From Rhodospirillales bacterium URHD0017 (GTDB lineage: Bacteria > Pseudomonadota > Alphaproteobacteria > Reyranellales > Reyranellaceae): DNA of 64,000 nucleotides. Shown here in pieces: positions 37,306 through 45,441 of this stretch (its first letter is position 1; each line of letters opens with the position of its first letter). The notes under the pieces were generated by a model. The model worked only from the letters and a program-made list of their open reading frames with translations. It did no database searches and was not told the origin of the DNA. The stretch lies in contig FODP01000030.1 in NCBI GenBank assembly GCA_900110395.1, positions 1 to 64,000 of the forward strand. Reading direction: 5' to 3'. The position numbers and the translations under genes were made by a program.

Positions 37306-38684
37306 TCGAAGGCGAGGATATCGGCGCAATCGCCCAATCTACCTTGCGCGTGTTTCCGGCACGCGACGGCCGACGTCGCCGCGTCCTCGTCTCTGCCTAT
37401 CATTTTTCACCAGTGCGAGGCTCTGAGGAAGGTATCGGATGGAATATCTGCTCGCGCCTTGCGGCGTACCATGACGTGAGCGTGTTGACCCGGTCATGGA
37501 GCGAAAAGCTGTGGCCTCAGGATGAGCAACATTTCGAGGACGCGGAACGGTTCATGCGAAATAATGGGCCTGTCCGGGGCCTTACTGTTCACTTCGTGCG
37601 CTCCCCACCGTTGTCTCGGCTGCTCCAGACATACCCGCACGTCAGCCTTCGTTCGCCGTTGTACTTTCAAGGCTACGCCGCTTGGCAGCGCGCCGCTTAC
37701 CGGAAAGCCGTTCGGCTGCACCATGAACGGCCCTTCGACGTCACGCACCAATTGACTACGACAAGCTTTCGCGAGCCCGGGTATCTCTGGAAGCTGGATG
37801 CGCCCTTCATTTGGGGACCGACCGGCGGGGGCGGAAACATTCCGTGGAGCTACTTCGCCGACTTCAGCAACCACGACCGCCTCTACTATGCCCTCAAAAA
37901 CATAGCGAACCGAATACATGTTTGGACCAAATGGCGAAGCAGAAGGGCCAGTCGGCTTGCAAAGCGAGTGCTGGTGAATAGTGCCGACTTGAAAACAATG
38001 ATGGGCCGATGGGGCGCCACTCCACACGTAATGCTTGATATGGGGGCGCCGAACTGGAGGGGACAGGTGCGCTGCTTCGATGGCAAACGTCCTCTCCGAC
38101 TATGCTGGATAGGGCTGCATATTGGTCGAAAAGGCCTATCACTTATCTTGCACGTCTTGGCGGAACTGAAGCAGCGGGGCCTTGCCGAAAGGGTTCACCT
38201 TACGATCATAGGCAGTGGCCCCGAGACGGAAGTCTGGCAAGCACTTTGCCGCCAGCTCGGAGTGCAGGAAATGACTACTTGGCTAGGCCAAGTTCCGTTT
38301 CTGCAGATGCGCCACACCTTCGAATCACAAGACGCCTTGGTGATGTCCAGCTTGCAGGAAGGCACTCCCAGCGTCGTCATGGAAGCATTGGCGATTGGCT
38401 TACCGGTTCTATGCCACGACGTCGCGGGCATGTCGTTTGCCATAGATGAGAGTTGTGGAGTCAAGATTCCCTTTCGCGACCGCCAGACCAGCATTGCCGG
38501 TTTCGCCGATGCGGCTTTTCGATTGGCGACGTCGCAAGGGCTGCTAAGTGGCCTTTCAGAAGGTGCCTTGCGGCGAAGCAAAGCGCTCTCCTGGGACGCA
38601 AAGGTGCAAGAAATCTCGAACTTCTACGACGCGCTTGGCGTGAAGCTCGATCGACCCGCCTACTCTCGTCAGAGCTTTTTCTGA
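37302..38684 (+). CDS. Glycosyltransferase family 4
   Basis: The ATG at 37302 overlaps the beta-helix gene stop. A 460-residue GT-B enzyme: VLVSAYHFSPVRGSEEGIGW is the N-terminal glycine-rich region; PLRLCWIGLHIGRKGLSLIL opens the C-terminal Rossmann domain; LTIIGSGPE, TTWLGQVP and ALVMSSLQEGTPSVVMEALA (the E-x7-E motif) complete the donor site. It adds a sugar from a nucleotide donor with retention. It ends the operon and overlaps by 16 bases the tail of the convergent gene at 38669. Confidence 0.88.
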   Translation: MIEGEDIGAIAQSTLRVFPARDGRRRRVLVSAYHFSPVRGSEEGIGWNICSRLAAYHDVSVLTRSWSEKLWPQDEQHFEDAERFMRNNGPVRGLTVHFVRSPPLSRLLQTYPHVSLRSPLYFQGYAAWQRAAYRKAVRLHHERPFDVTHQLTTTSFREPGYLWKLDAPFIWGPTGGGGNIPWSYFADFSNHDRLYYALKNIANRIHVWTKWRSRRASRLAKRVLVNSADLKTMMGRWGATPHVMLDMGAPNWRGQVRCFDGKRPLRLCWIGLHIGRKGLSLILHVLAELKQRGLAERVHLTIIGSGPETEVWQALCRQLGVQEMTTWLGQVPFLQMRHTFESQDALVMSSLQEGTPSVVMEALAIGLPVLCHDVAGMSFAIDESCGVKIPFRDRQTSIAGFADAAFRLATSQGLLSGLSEGALRRSKALSWDAKVQEISNFYDALGVKLDRPAYSRQSFF

Positions 38685-39919
38685 CCCTGAATGTACTTTT
38701 CTAACGCGGGTGCGGCTTGTTGCCAAAGGGTCGTCACCTGGGTCCCCGTAAGAAAGCCGGTCGCAGGCACCCCTTGCGATTTTTGCCATGCCGTGATTGT
38801 CGCGCGAGTGCGGGGACCAAAGTAACCGGTCGCTGTGGGGATTGCGTGACCGAGTGCGTTCAGCGCGACCTGCACTTTCTTCCGGTCCTGCTCCGAAAGG
38901 TTCAAGGCAGCTTCCTGCTTCTCGGCTTGCTGCACCGCAGTCGCCTTCGTCTGATCGGCGCGTTTTGCCGAGCCAGCCTGCTCGTGAAGCGCGAGCAGCT
39001 GATGCTCGTCCAGGAAGCCCGTTTCCGGTAGGCCCTGACCTTTTTGCCAAGCGGCGATCATCGATCGGGTCGGCGGGCCAAAGTAACCCGTCAGAGGTAT
39101 CTGGCTCCCCAGTGCCGTAAGGGATGCCTGCACCTTCTTGCGATCCTGCTCGTTGAGATTGAGGTCAGCTTCACGGCTTTGAGCCGTACGACGCATTTCC
39201 GCATCGGTCCTTGATTTTTGTGCGGCCGGCGTCTGCTCCATTTTGAGTGGAGGTGCCTCGGTAAGTGGAGGTGCGTCGGCTGCCTGGTGTTTTGGGGTCT
39301 CCTGCGCGAAGGCTCGAGCGGTTTCTTCGGCGGCTTGCATTCCGGCCTCAAAGGTAGCCCTTTGATTGGCCGTGTTAATTGCTTCTTCACCGTGCCGAGA
39401 TGCTGCCGCCGTGTCTTCCAATTTCGGTTCAATTAACTTGCCGGTTTCCTTCACGTGCTCTGCTGTTTTGGTTGCCAAGCCACGCAGTTCGCCAATGGCG
39501 CGAACATAGAAATCTTGCAAAACTTCCAGGTTAACGCCCGTGACCAACAACATGGCCACTCCGGCTATGCCGCCGAGAGTAATAATCGCCGTGGCGAACA
39601 AGTGACGCCGCTTACCTCGAGCAGGAGGAACGGCGTGTGCAACAAACTCGATGGTTGTGATCTGTTTAGGTTGGCTGACATCTTCTTCAGATGCGCCATC
39701 CTCGCGCCTCGCTCCAGTGGACCCTTCTTCAGGTGTCGATGGCTGGCTGGCTACGCCCGAATTTGGCGGAAAACGGGTTGGATAGGAGTGCTTGGCCTTT
39801 ACGGGCTCATTTGCGCGATCGCCCTCGGCGAGGGCCACGGCAAATGCCCGGGCTGTGAAGACAATGTCTTCCTTGCCTCCAAGTTTTGCCGCTGTGGTTG
39901 GTCTCGAAAAAAAACCCAT
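38669..39919 (-). CDS. Membrane-anchored protein with two peptidoglycan-binding-like domains
   Basis: The start at 39919 (MGFFSRPTTAAKLGGKEDIV) gives 416 residues. Residues about 1-110 are cytoplasmic, then a membrane helix (FATAIITLGGIAGVAMLLVT), a helical periplasmic stalk, and two tandem PG_binding_1 units near the C-terminus (ALGSQIPLTGYFGPPTRSMI and ALGHAIPTATGYFGPRTRAT, each followed by WQKxQGxPxTGFL). It may link the polysaccharide machinery to the cell wall. The N-terminus is shared with the partial gene at 1-198. Its end overlaps the GT4 gene by 16 bases. Confidence 0.8.
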   Translation of the reverse strand: MGFFSRPTTAAKLGGKEDIVFTARAFAVALAEGDRANEPVKAKHSYPTRFPPNSGVASQPSTPEEGSTGARREDGASEEDVSQPKQITTIEFVAHAVPPARGKRRHLFATAIITLGGIAGVAMLLVTGVNLEVLQDFYVRAIGELRGLATKTAEHVKETGKLIEPKLEDTAAASRHGEEAINTANQRATFEAGMQAAEETARAFAQETPKHQAADAPPLTEAPPLKMEQTPAAQKSRTDAEMRRTAQSREADLNLNEQDRKKVQASLTALGSQIPLTGYFGPPTRSMIAAWQKGQGLPETGFLDEHQLLALHEQAGSAKRADQTKATAVQQAEKQEAALNLSEQDRKKVQVALNALGHAIPTATGYFGPRTRATITAWQKSQGVPATGFLTGTQVTTLWQQAAPALEKYIQGQKKL

Positions 39920-40039
39920 GGGCCGAAAGCAAAGGCAGATGTCGCTAGATCGTGGGTGCCACACTATAGGCTCGTGACAAAGCAGCCGCAAACTCTCCCA
40001 AGTGATGACTACTGGCCCTGCATCGTTCGCGGCGGCGCT

Positions 40040-40363
40040 TCACCCAAAAAATACGCGTAGTGGCGCTACCAGCCGCCACACCACCCAGCCGACTCCTGCC
40101 CATAGTGCCAAGTTGAGCACGAGCAAAAAGACCAGCCAGTATCCCCGAGCGCGTTTCACACTTTCGGGAGAGAACATACCGCCGGCGCGCTTTTCGGATG
40201 CCTTTCCAGTCGTCGAATCGGACGGGCCTAGTTTGCATTCCGCATCCCGCCCGGGATCGCCACCGTCTACGGGCGAGGCAGAAACGTCGGGTTTCTCCTG
40301 TTCGCGGTACCCTTCTCTCCATGAGCGCTTTATCGCTGTGGTCAAGGACACAAATTTGCTCAT
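40040..40363 (-). CDS. Small single-pass membrane protein
   Basis: A 107-residue frame (MSKFVSLTTAIKRSWREGYR...) with a polar, disordered-looking middle and one membrane helix near the C-terminus (GYWLVFLLVLNLALWAGVGW), ending PLRVFFG. No family was recognised and the ribosome-binding site is weak. It is upstream of, and in the same direction as, the peptidoglycan-binding-like gene. Confidence 0.5.
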   Translation of the reverse strand: MSKFVSLTTAIKRSWREGYREQEKPDVSASPVDGGDPGRDAECKLGPSDSTTGKASEKRAGGMFSPESVKRARGYWLVFLLVLNLALWAGVGWVVWRLVAPLRVFFG

Positions 40364-40532
40364 TTACATCATCTGATAGGGCGATAACGGCCAACCCTAC
40401 CATTCAGAGGGCGGAAAGGCCGAATCCTTTTCATAGTAGTCCAGCCAACGCCAGCAAACTTAAAAATGACAAGGCAACCAAAAGAAGCCGACCGAGTGGC
40501 TTTCAGGGGATCCCATCAAGGCATCCGGCACG

Positions 40533-40724
40533 TCATTTGTCTGGTGGATGAGTCTGTTCCTTGTTTGAGCTCTCGGTGGATGGTGCAACGGGGCGGGGCG
40601 CGAAGCCCCCGATCGAGCGCAGCGTCCCGCCCCGTTGCTCTTCGGGCTGTCTGCGCGTAGCGCCGAACACCGCCGGAGGCAACCTGCCGAGGCGGCCATG
40701 CGGCCTTACCGTGTTGTACAACAA
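40533..40724 (-). pseudogene. IS3-type transposase (OrfB) C-terminal remnant
   Basis: The frame reads LLYNTVRPHGRLGRLPPAVF and then RGGTLRSIGGFAPRPVAPST, which is the C-terminal tail of IS3-family OrfB transposases (NxxRPHxxLgxlpP). Nothing of the DDE core is left. It marks the left border of the IS-rich island. Confidence 0.65.
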
Positions 40725-40762
40725 GGTTCGAGAACACCCACGGGACTGGCTTTCGTGAGCTT

Positions 40763-41323
40763 TTGTATCGATGGCATCCGTGGTTTGGCCTTCACGTTTG
40801 CATCCATGGGACGATCGACAAGGCCAGTGGTGCTGTATTCCGTTGCACGCTGAGCGGATCTGACGCGGATCGCTGGCTGGAGGTCCCAGCGTGGATGTTC
40901 GACCACGCCGCTTGTGCGGGCCAAGCGACGCTTTCGACGAGCCCTTTTGTCGACATGGCGGCGCTGTTAGCCTTGGGGAAGCTTCTGGCGGATGTGGTGA
41001 AGGCGCGCCCTGCATCATCGAAGGTGCCGCTTTCCGGCGCATCATGGGCCTCTCGCGAGCAGACTCGGGGAGAGGCCCATGTCAGGGAAGACAGCATCCT
41101 GCCGGACGGCGGCACGGCAGAGCCGGACCGTGCACGATCGGCGGCGCAAGCCACAGCAGATGGATCTGTTCGGAAGCGGCCAGTCCAGCGTCGTGGTCGG
41201 TGCGCCGGCGTGGCCGGAACTGCCGGCGGAGACGCAGCGTGCGCTGATCAGGCTGATGGCGCGGCTGCTTCTGGAGCATGCGGACAAGAGCCAAGCGGCT
41301 GCCATGACGGGGCCCGGTCATGA
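40763..41323 (+). CDS. Recombinase-associated hypothetical protein (DUF5372-like), ends uncertain
   Basis: The frame starts at a TTG next to the IS3 remnant and reads HPWFGLHVCIHGTIDKASGA, then WLEVPAWMFDHAACAG and LLALGKLLADVV. Small proteins with this HP.fG....WlP.wmtd.aac pattern precede serine recombinases in rhizobial transposons. The N-terminus is probably truncated. The part after about 41080 overlaps the next gene in another frame and is unlikely to be real. Confidence 0.4.
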   Translation: MYRWHPWFGLHVCIHGTIDKASGAVFRCTLSGSDADRWLEVPAWMFDHAACAGQATLSTSPFVDMAALLALGKLLADVVKARPASSKVPLSGASWASREQTRGEAHVREDSILPDGGTAEPDRARSAAQATADGSVRKRPVQRRGRCAGVAGTAGGDAACADQADGAAASGACGQEPSGCHDGARS

Positions 41324-41330
41324 TCTCTGA
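41079..41330 (+). CDS. Small protein upstream of serine recombinase
   Basis: An 83-residue frame (MSGKTASCRTAARQSRTVHD...) with QQMDLFGSGQ, then PAWPELPAETQRALIRLMAR and LLLEHADKSQ. The 'P.LP...r..l..LmA.Lil.H' pattern is typical of small proteins encoded just before serine recombinases in these elements. It overlaps the recombinase start by 11 bases, so they are coupled. Confidence 0.5.
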   Translation: MSGKTASCRTAARQSRTVHDRRRKPQQMDLFGSGQSSVVVGAPAWPELPAETQRALIRLMARLLLEHADKSQAAAMTGPGHDL

Positions 41331-41786
41331 GAAGATCCGCCCCCATCATCTGGAGCGCAAGGCGCTGCTCTATGTCCGCCAATCGTCAGTCCATCAGGTG
41401 CAGCACAATCGCGAGAGCAGCGCGCTGCAATATGCCATGCAGGGTCGTCTGAGAGCGCTCGGCTGGTCCGAGATCGAGGTCATCGATGATGATCTTGGCC
41501 GCTCGGCGGCGGGCGGCGTCCAGCGCGCCGGCTTCGAGCGCATGGTGGCGGAGGTGTGCCTTGGCAAGGTCGGCGCGGTGTGCGCGCGGGAAGTCTCGCG
41601 CTTTGCCCGCAACAGCCGGGACTGGCAGCAGCTGATCGAGATGTGCCGCGTGGTCGATACAGTGCTGATCGACCAGGAGACGGTATACGCACCGCGCCAA
41701 GGCAATGATCGGCTGCTGCTCGGGCTGAAGGGCAGCCTCAACGAGTACGAACTCGATCTCTTGCGCCAGCGCTCGCTCTCGGCCCC
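41320..41786 (+). pseudogene. Serine recombinase, cut by IS insertion
   Basis: The resolvase domain is intact: ALLYVRQSS with the catalytic serine, VIDDDLGRSAAGG, REVSRFARNSRDW and NDRLLLGLKGSLNEYELDLL. Right after RQRSLSA the sequence enters the terminal inverted repeat of the IS at 41784, and the frame stops at 41832. The recombinase and zinc-ribbon domains that follow in this family are missing and were not found on the other side of the IS. The mobile element it drove is therefore immobile. Confidence 0.85.
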
Positions 41787-43009
41787 GCATGGTCAAAAAT
41801 CTGGTCCGGCCGCGCTTTTGTCAGGGCCGTAGCCGTCCTGAAGGCACTCTGTATCGCGTTCTGCGGCCATAATGCTATCGCCGGGGCTGGGTAAGGCGGG
41901 GGCGGTTATGGATTGGGCGCGGATGCTGGCCTATGTGACGGGAACGGTGGACCAAGAGCTATTGGCGCGGAACGAGTACCTGGCGGCAGAGAACAGGATC
42001 ATCAAGGCACAGCTGAATGGTCGGCTGAAGCTGTCGGATGCCGAGCGAGGGGCGCTCGGCGAGATCGGTCATCGGCTAGGCCGGCAAGCACTCGCCGAGG
42101 TTGCGACCGTAGCCCAGCCGGACACGATCCTGGGCTGGTATCGCAAGCTTGTCGCCCGCAAGTTTGGTGGCTCGAAGGCGCGTCGAGGCCCAGGCAGACC
42201 CCGGATCAATCGGGAGGTCGAGCAGCTGATCATGCGCATGGCCAGCGAGAACCGGAGCTGGGGTTATGACCGGATCGCCGGGGCGTTGGCCAATCTGCGG
42301 CACGAAGTCTCCGATCAGACGGTCGGCAACGTATTGCGGCGCCACGGCCTGCCGCCGGCGCCAGAGCGCAAGCGCACGACCAGCTGGGCTGCTTTCATCC
42401 GGACCCACATGGACCTGTTGGCAGGGACCGACTTCTTCACAGCCGAGGTGCTGACGCTGCGCGGACTGGTGACCTACTACGTGTTGTTCTTCATCCACCT
42501 TGAGAGCCGCCGGGTGGCGATTGCCGGGATCACCGTGCATCCCAATGAAGTGTGGATGAAGCAAATGGCCCGGAACGCGACCATGGACGAGCTTGGCGCG
42601 TTGCTGAATTGCCGCTATCTCCTGCATGATCGGGACACGAAATTCACCCGTTCGTTCCGTGCCATCCTTGCATCAGGTCGGGTCGAACCGCTCGCACTGC
42701 CTGCGCGCAGTCCGAACCTGAATGCCTATGCGGAGCGCTGGGTCAGGTCGGTCAAGGAGGAGTGCCTGTCCAAAGTGATCCTGTTCGGCGAGCGCTCGTT
42801 GCGGCGGGCATTGAGCAACTATGTCGATCATTACCATGCCGAGCGGAATCATCAGGGGAAGGGCAACGTCCTGCTGTTTCCTCGGGATACGGAGCGCCAT
42901 CGCGCGGGGCCAGTACGATGCCGTGAGCGATTGGGCGGGCTGCTACGCTACTATCATCGAGAAGCAGCGTGATGGTGCTTCGGCCGTTCCAGTTTTTTGG
43001 CCCTGCGGG
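41784..43009 (+). mobile_element. Insertion sequence, copy 1 (single-ORF DDE element)
   Basis: The terminal inverted repeats are visible: left cccgcatggtcaaaaatctg at 41784, and right end, read as reverse complement, cccgcagggccaaaaaactg to 43009, continuing for a few more imperfect bases. The 1226-bp element contains one transposase gene. A second copy with matching ends lies at 51467-52709. No target-site duplication is evident because the right flank is other IS debris. Confidence 0.8.
41908..42972 (+). CDS. IS transposase, integrase-core DDE
   Basis: The start at 41908 (MDWARMLAYVTGTVDQELLA) is conserved in the second copy. The 354-residue protein has an N-terminal HTH region (TILGWYRKLVARKFGGSKAR), an HTH_21-like segment (ENRSWGYDRIAGALANL) and a catalytic rve core: GTDFFTAEV (first Asp), LLHDRDTKF (second Asp) and VKEECLSKVI (Glu). 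The C-terminus is LGGLLRYYHREAA. It is complete and could be active. The family is within the IS3/IS481-type integrase-core group; the exact family was not determined. Confidence 0.85.
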   Translation: MDWARMLAYVTGTVDQELLARNEYLAAENRIIKAQLNGRLKLSDAERGALGEIGHRLGRQALAEVATVAQPDTILGWYRKLVARKFGGSKARRGPGRPRINREVEQLIMRMASENRSWGYDRIAGALANLRHEVSDQTVGNVLRRHGLPPAPERKRTTSWAAFIRTHMDLLAGTDFFTAEVLTLRGLVTYYVLFFIHLESRRVAIAGITVHPNEVWMKQMARNATMDELGALLNCRYLLHDRDTKFTRSFRAILASGRVEPLALPARSPNLNAYAERWVRSVKEECLSKVILFGERSLRRALSNYVDHYHAERNHQGKGNVLLFPRDTERHRAGPVRCRERLGGLLRYYHREAA

Positions 43010-43170
43010 ATCGAGCCGATGATACGTCGACATAGGCATTCTGCCATGGCGATCGCGGCGCATCGAGCATCGACCTCGACCCTAGCCCATCCGCCAAGCT
43101 ATTTCAGCGCGGATAAGGTTTTCGGTAACGACAGTGGGTATACGCGATCACCCGATCGCTCCAGATCGTC
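43008..43170. pseudogene. Scrambled fragments of a second IS family
   Basis: 43008-43060 resembles, on the minus strand, the part of the 50.35-51.04 kb transposase relic that encodes RSPWQNGHAERLIGSI. 43126-43165 resembles, on the plus strand, the 48.2 kb relic around 'gggtatacgcgatcacccga'. The two pieces are in opposite orientation, showing rearrangement next to the right end of the first IS. Confidence 0.45.
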
Positions 43171-43181
43171 GCCGTTCATTT

Positions 43182-43200
43182 GGCAGATCGCGACCGTGCG
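43182..43200 (+). repeat. 19-bp direct repeat, left copy
   Basis: ggcagatcgcgaccgtgcg occurs here and again, identical and in the same orientation, at 44987-45005. The two copies enclose the HEAT/HESRH gene pair. Confidence 0.7.
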
Positions 43201-43215
43201 CCTGGAGAGTGCGCT

Positions 43216-43887
43216 TCAAGCAATCGTGAACCCCGGATGGGTGGCAAACGCGTTGTCAATCACGAGGTTTGCGCGCTGCCGCGCTGCCTCGCGCAGCGCC
43301 GTCGTGGTCCGGCGGCCGTCAGCGTAGAACCACCAAAGATAAAGCGCGCCGTACATCCAAGCGCCTTCGTAGTCCCATGTCGAATCAGCGCCGCTCTTTC
43401 CCTCCCCAAATACGGAGCCCGCCGGGAAATTGGCATCGTGTGGCTTGCCTCCGAGATGACGAGATTCGTGAAGCAGCGTCTCGGCGCGGCCGGCGCAGTC
43501 CTTGGAATAGAAGCATCCGAGGTAGAGTTCGACGTGGCCTGAGACAGACCGCGCGATAGCGGTGCCGTCCCCGCAGAGTGAGCGAAGATCGTTGATCTGA
43601 TCGCGCACGTAACGCCGCGCCCAGTGCAGGCAATTATTGCTCCAGTCCTCGTTCCAATAGTCGTCCGCCGAGTAGTTGAGCAGCCACATAGAACCAAAAA
43701 TGCGAGCAAGCGGAAGGTCCGTGTTGCAGCAGTCTTCATATCCGAAGCCGTCGTCCCAGTACGTCTGCTGGAATCCGTGCGCATACCAAGCCCAGTCAAT
43801 AAATTCCTGCCAGCAGGCACGAGGCCCGTAGAGGCTGTCACCCGTAACCGTTTTGTCAGGGATTGTCGGAACCGTGCATGTAGCCAC
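43216..43887 (-). CDS. HESRH-motif zinc-peptidase-like protein
   Basis: A 223-residue protein rich in Trp, Tyr and Cys. Residues 140-144 are HESRH within AETLLHESRHLGGKPHD, a fit to the HExxH zinc-metallopeptidase motif; a possible third ligand is Glu174 in WDYEGAWMYG, giving gluzincin-like spacing. At least six Cys residues are present (including CC at 53-54). No signal peptide is seen. It starts three bases after the HEAT-repeat gene stop, so the two form an operon. No named family was recognised; activity is an inference from the motif. Confidence 0.65.
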   Translation of the reverse strand: MATCTVPTIPDKTVTGDSLYGPRACWQEFIDWAWYAHGFQQTYWDDGFGYEDCCNTDLPLARIFGSMWLLNYSADDYWNEDWSNNCLHWARRYVRDQINDLRSLCGDGTAIARSVSGHVELYLGCFYSKDCAGRAETLLHESRHLGGKPHDANFPAGSVFGEGKSGADSTWDYEGAWMYGALYLWWFYADGRRTTTALREAARQRANLVIDNAFATHPGFTIA

Positions 43888-43890
43888 TAG

Positions 43891-44646
43891 TCACTCCTTG
43901 TGTCGCGGCGCCTGATTCTGGACCGTCGTGTTGGCCTCGTCACCGGGGAGGCTGGGCGCAGGTGCGATGCCTCCCCGCCGGCCAGCCTCACTTAGGTGAC
44001 GTTCGGGGTTCTTGACTTGGGGCACGTCGCGGACATTGACTGCTTTGAGGTCCAGCAAGAATCGCTGCTCTTCGGGCAATGCGTTCGCGATTTGCGCACG
44101 CAGCTTTCGGCCGCCCCTGATACCTAAGAGCGACTGAACCGCTGCGCGTCGAACGGAGAGTGATGGCTGCCGGAGAGCTTCGAAAAGCGTGTCGACCGCA
44201 GTTGACCGATCCCGTGCCAAATATCCAACACCCTCAACAGCAGTCGTCCGCAAAATCGTTTCTTCGGCGACCGTAGAAAATGAATGGGTGTCCACAGACT
44301 CTTCTGGGGGAATGGGCGTGAGAATCAAGTTCCGAAGAAACGGCAACGCTGCCGGATGCCGCAACGACGACGCTGCGTGCACGTGAGCCCACAGGGTCGG
44401 ATAATCGCGCGCATTGCATAGACTATGACTGCGTGCAATTTCTACCATCACCAAGTCAGCGTGCTTGCGCAGGTTCATCAAGGCGCGACGGTACTCAGCG
44501 TCGGCGTCATCGCCGGACGCACTCATCGCACTAAAGAAATTCCGCAGGAGCGTGCCTCCAGGACTGCCAGGGCGTACCGGCCCCTGTCGATCGGGCTGAC
44601 GCAACGCATCTGATGCGCTAGGTGCGGAATTTTTCCCATTCACCAT
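43891..44646 (-). CDS. HEAT-like repeat protein
   Basis: A 251-residue protein. Residues about 80-200 form helical repeats (HPAALPFLRNLIL, TILRTTAVEGVGYLARDRST, AVDTLFEALRQPSLSVRRAA, VQSLLGIRGG), typical of HEAT/PBS-lyase-like repeats used for protein binding. The first 40 residues and the last 45 (after VKNPERHLSEAGRRGG) look disordered. It precedes the HESRH protein with three bases between them. It may act as its partner or substrate adaptor. Confidence 0.65.
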   Translation of the reverse strand: MVNGKNSAPSASDALRQPDRQGPVRPGSPGGTLLRNFFSAMSASGDDADAEYRRALMNLRKHADLVMVEIARSHSLCNARDYPTLWAHVHAASSLRHPAALPFLRNLILTPIPPEESVDTHSFSTVAEETILRTTAVEGVGYLARDRSTAVDTLFEALRQPSLSVRRAAVQSLLGIRGGRKLRAQIANALPEEQRFLLDLKAVNVRDVPQVKNPERHLSEAGRRGGIAPAPSLPGDEANTTVQNQAPRHKE

Positions 44647-45441
44647 AGGCGGCCCCTGCCGTAACAGATGGACGTATGAGAAGTCTCAACTCAGTCTTTG
44701 CGGTCGTCAAGGTTACTCCGTGCAGTTATTTCACGGTAGCGGACGCCCAGGCGAAGGGATGGGCAGCGCATCCTGTTCGCCTACAAGGAGGTTCCGAACT
44801 ACGAGTCCCGGGCTGATTGATTGCGTGCGATTGTTTGACTGCGCGGAGCAGTGGGACGCGAAACCGCCTAGCTACTTCCAGTGGGTCCAACTAGCGGTTG
44901 AACAGCCTTTAAACGTCAACATCCCCAAAATGATGCTGAGTTCGGGCAGCGCTCCAAGAGCGCACATAGTGGCCGCCAGGCGGCTCGGCAGATCGCGACC
45001 GTGCGGCCGTAGTCGTCACGGTCCTTCTCCTGGCAGACGTCTGCCAGCCGTCAGCGCCTGAGAACTATCGCGACCCACCTGCACACCCGCATCTCCTTTG
45101 AATTCACGCGCCCGGTCATGCTGAATGACATTCTAGGCAATCCATGCGAGCGGGCCAGTCAGTCATGCGATATCCAATCGCTTCCAACCAATGGTTGCCA
45201 CATCTTCCGATATATGCCCATAGTCCACGCACTATCACGAGGCGATGATTTACGCCGGCGCCGATCTCGTTCGGCCTTCTCGTCCGCAAGCTTGAGATCT
45301 TTGTTGATATCGACCGGCTTGGTGGCAGCACGGAGCCGAAGATAGCGCGCACCTTCGAAGCAGAAGGCCCGCAAAAATCCAGCCGCTATTTCGATACCAA
45401 ATTTGCAGACGATCGTGTGCAGCGAATAGAAGGAGGAATGC
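44647..45441. other. Divergent region between the two unusual operons
   Basis: About 800 bases separate the HEAT gene start from the tyrosinase-like gene start. No supported gene was found; the second copy of the 19-bp repeat lies inside at 44987-45005. The end (45430-45436, AAGGAGG) is the strong ribosome-binding site of 45442. Promoters for both operons must lie here but could not be assigned. Confidence 0.5.
44987..45005 (+). repeat. 19-bp direct repeat, right copy
   Basis: Identical to 43182-43200 (ggcagatcgcgaccgtgcg), 1.8 kb away in the same orientation. Confidence 0.7.
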
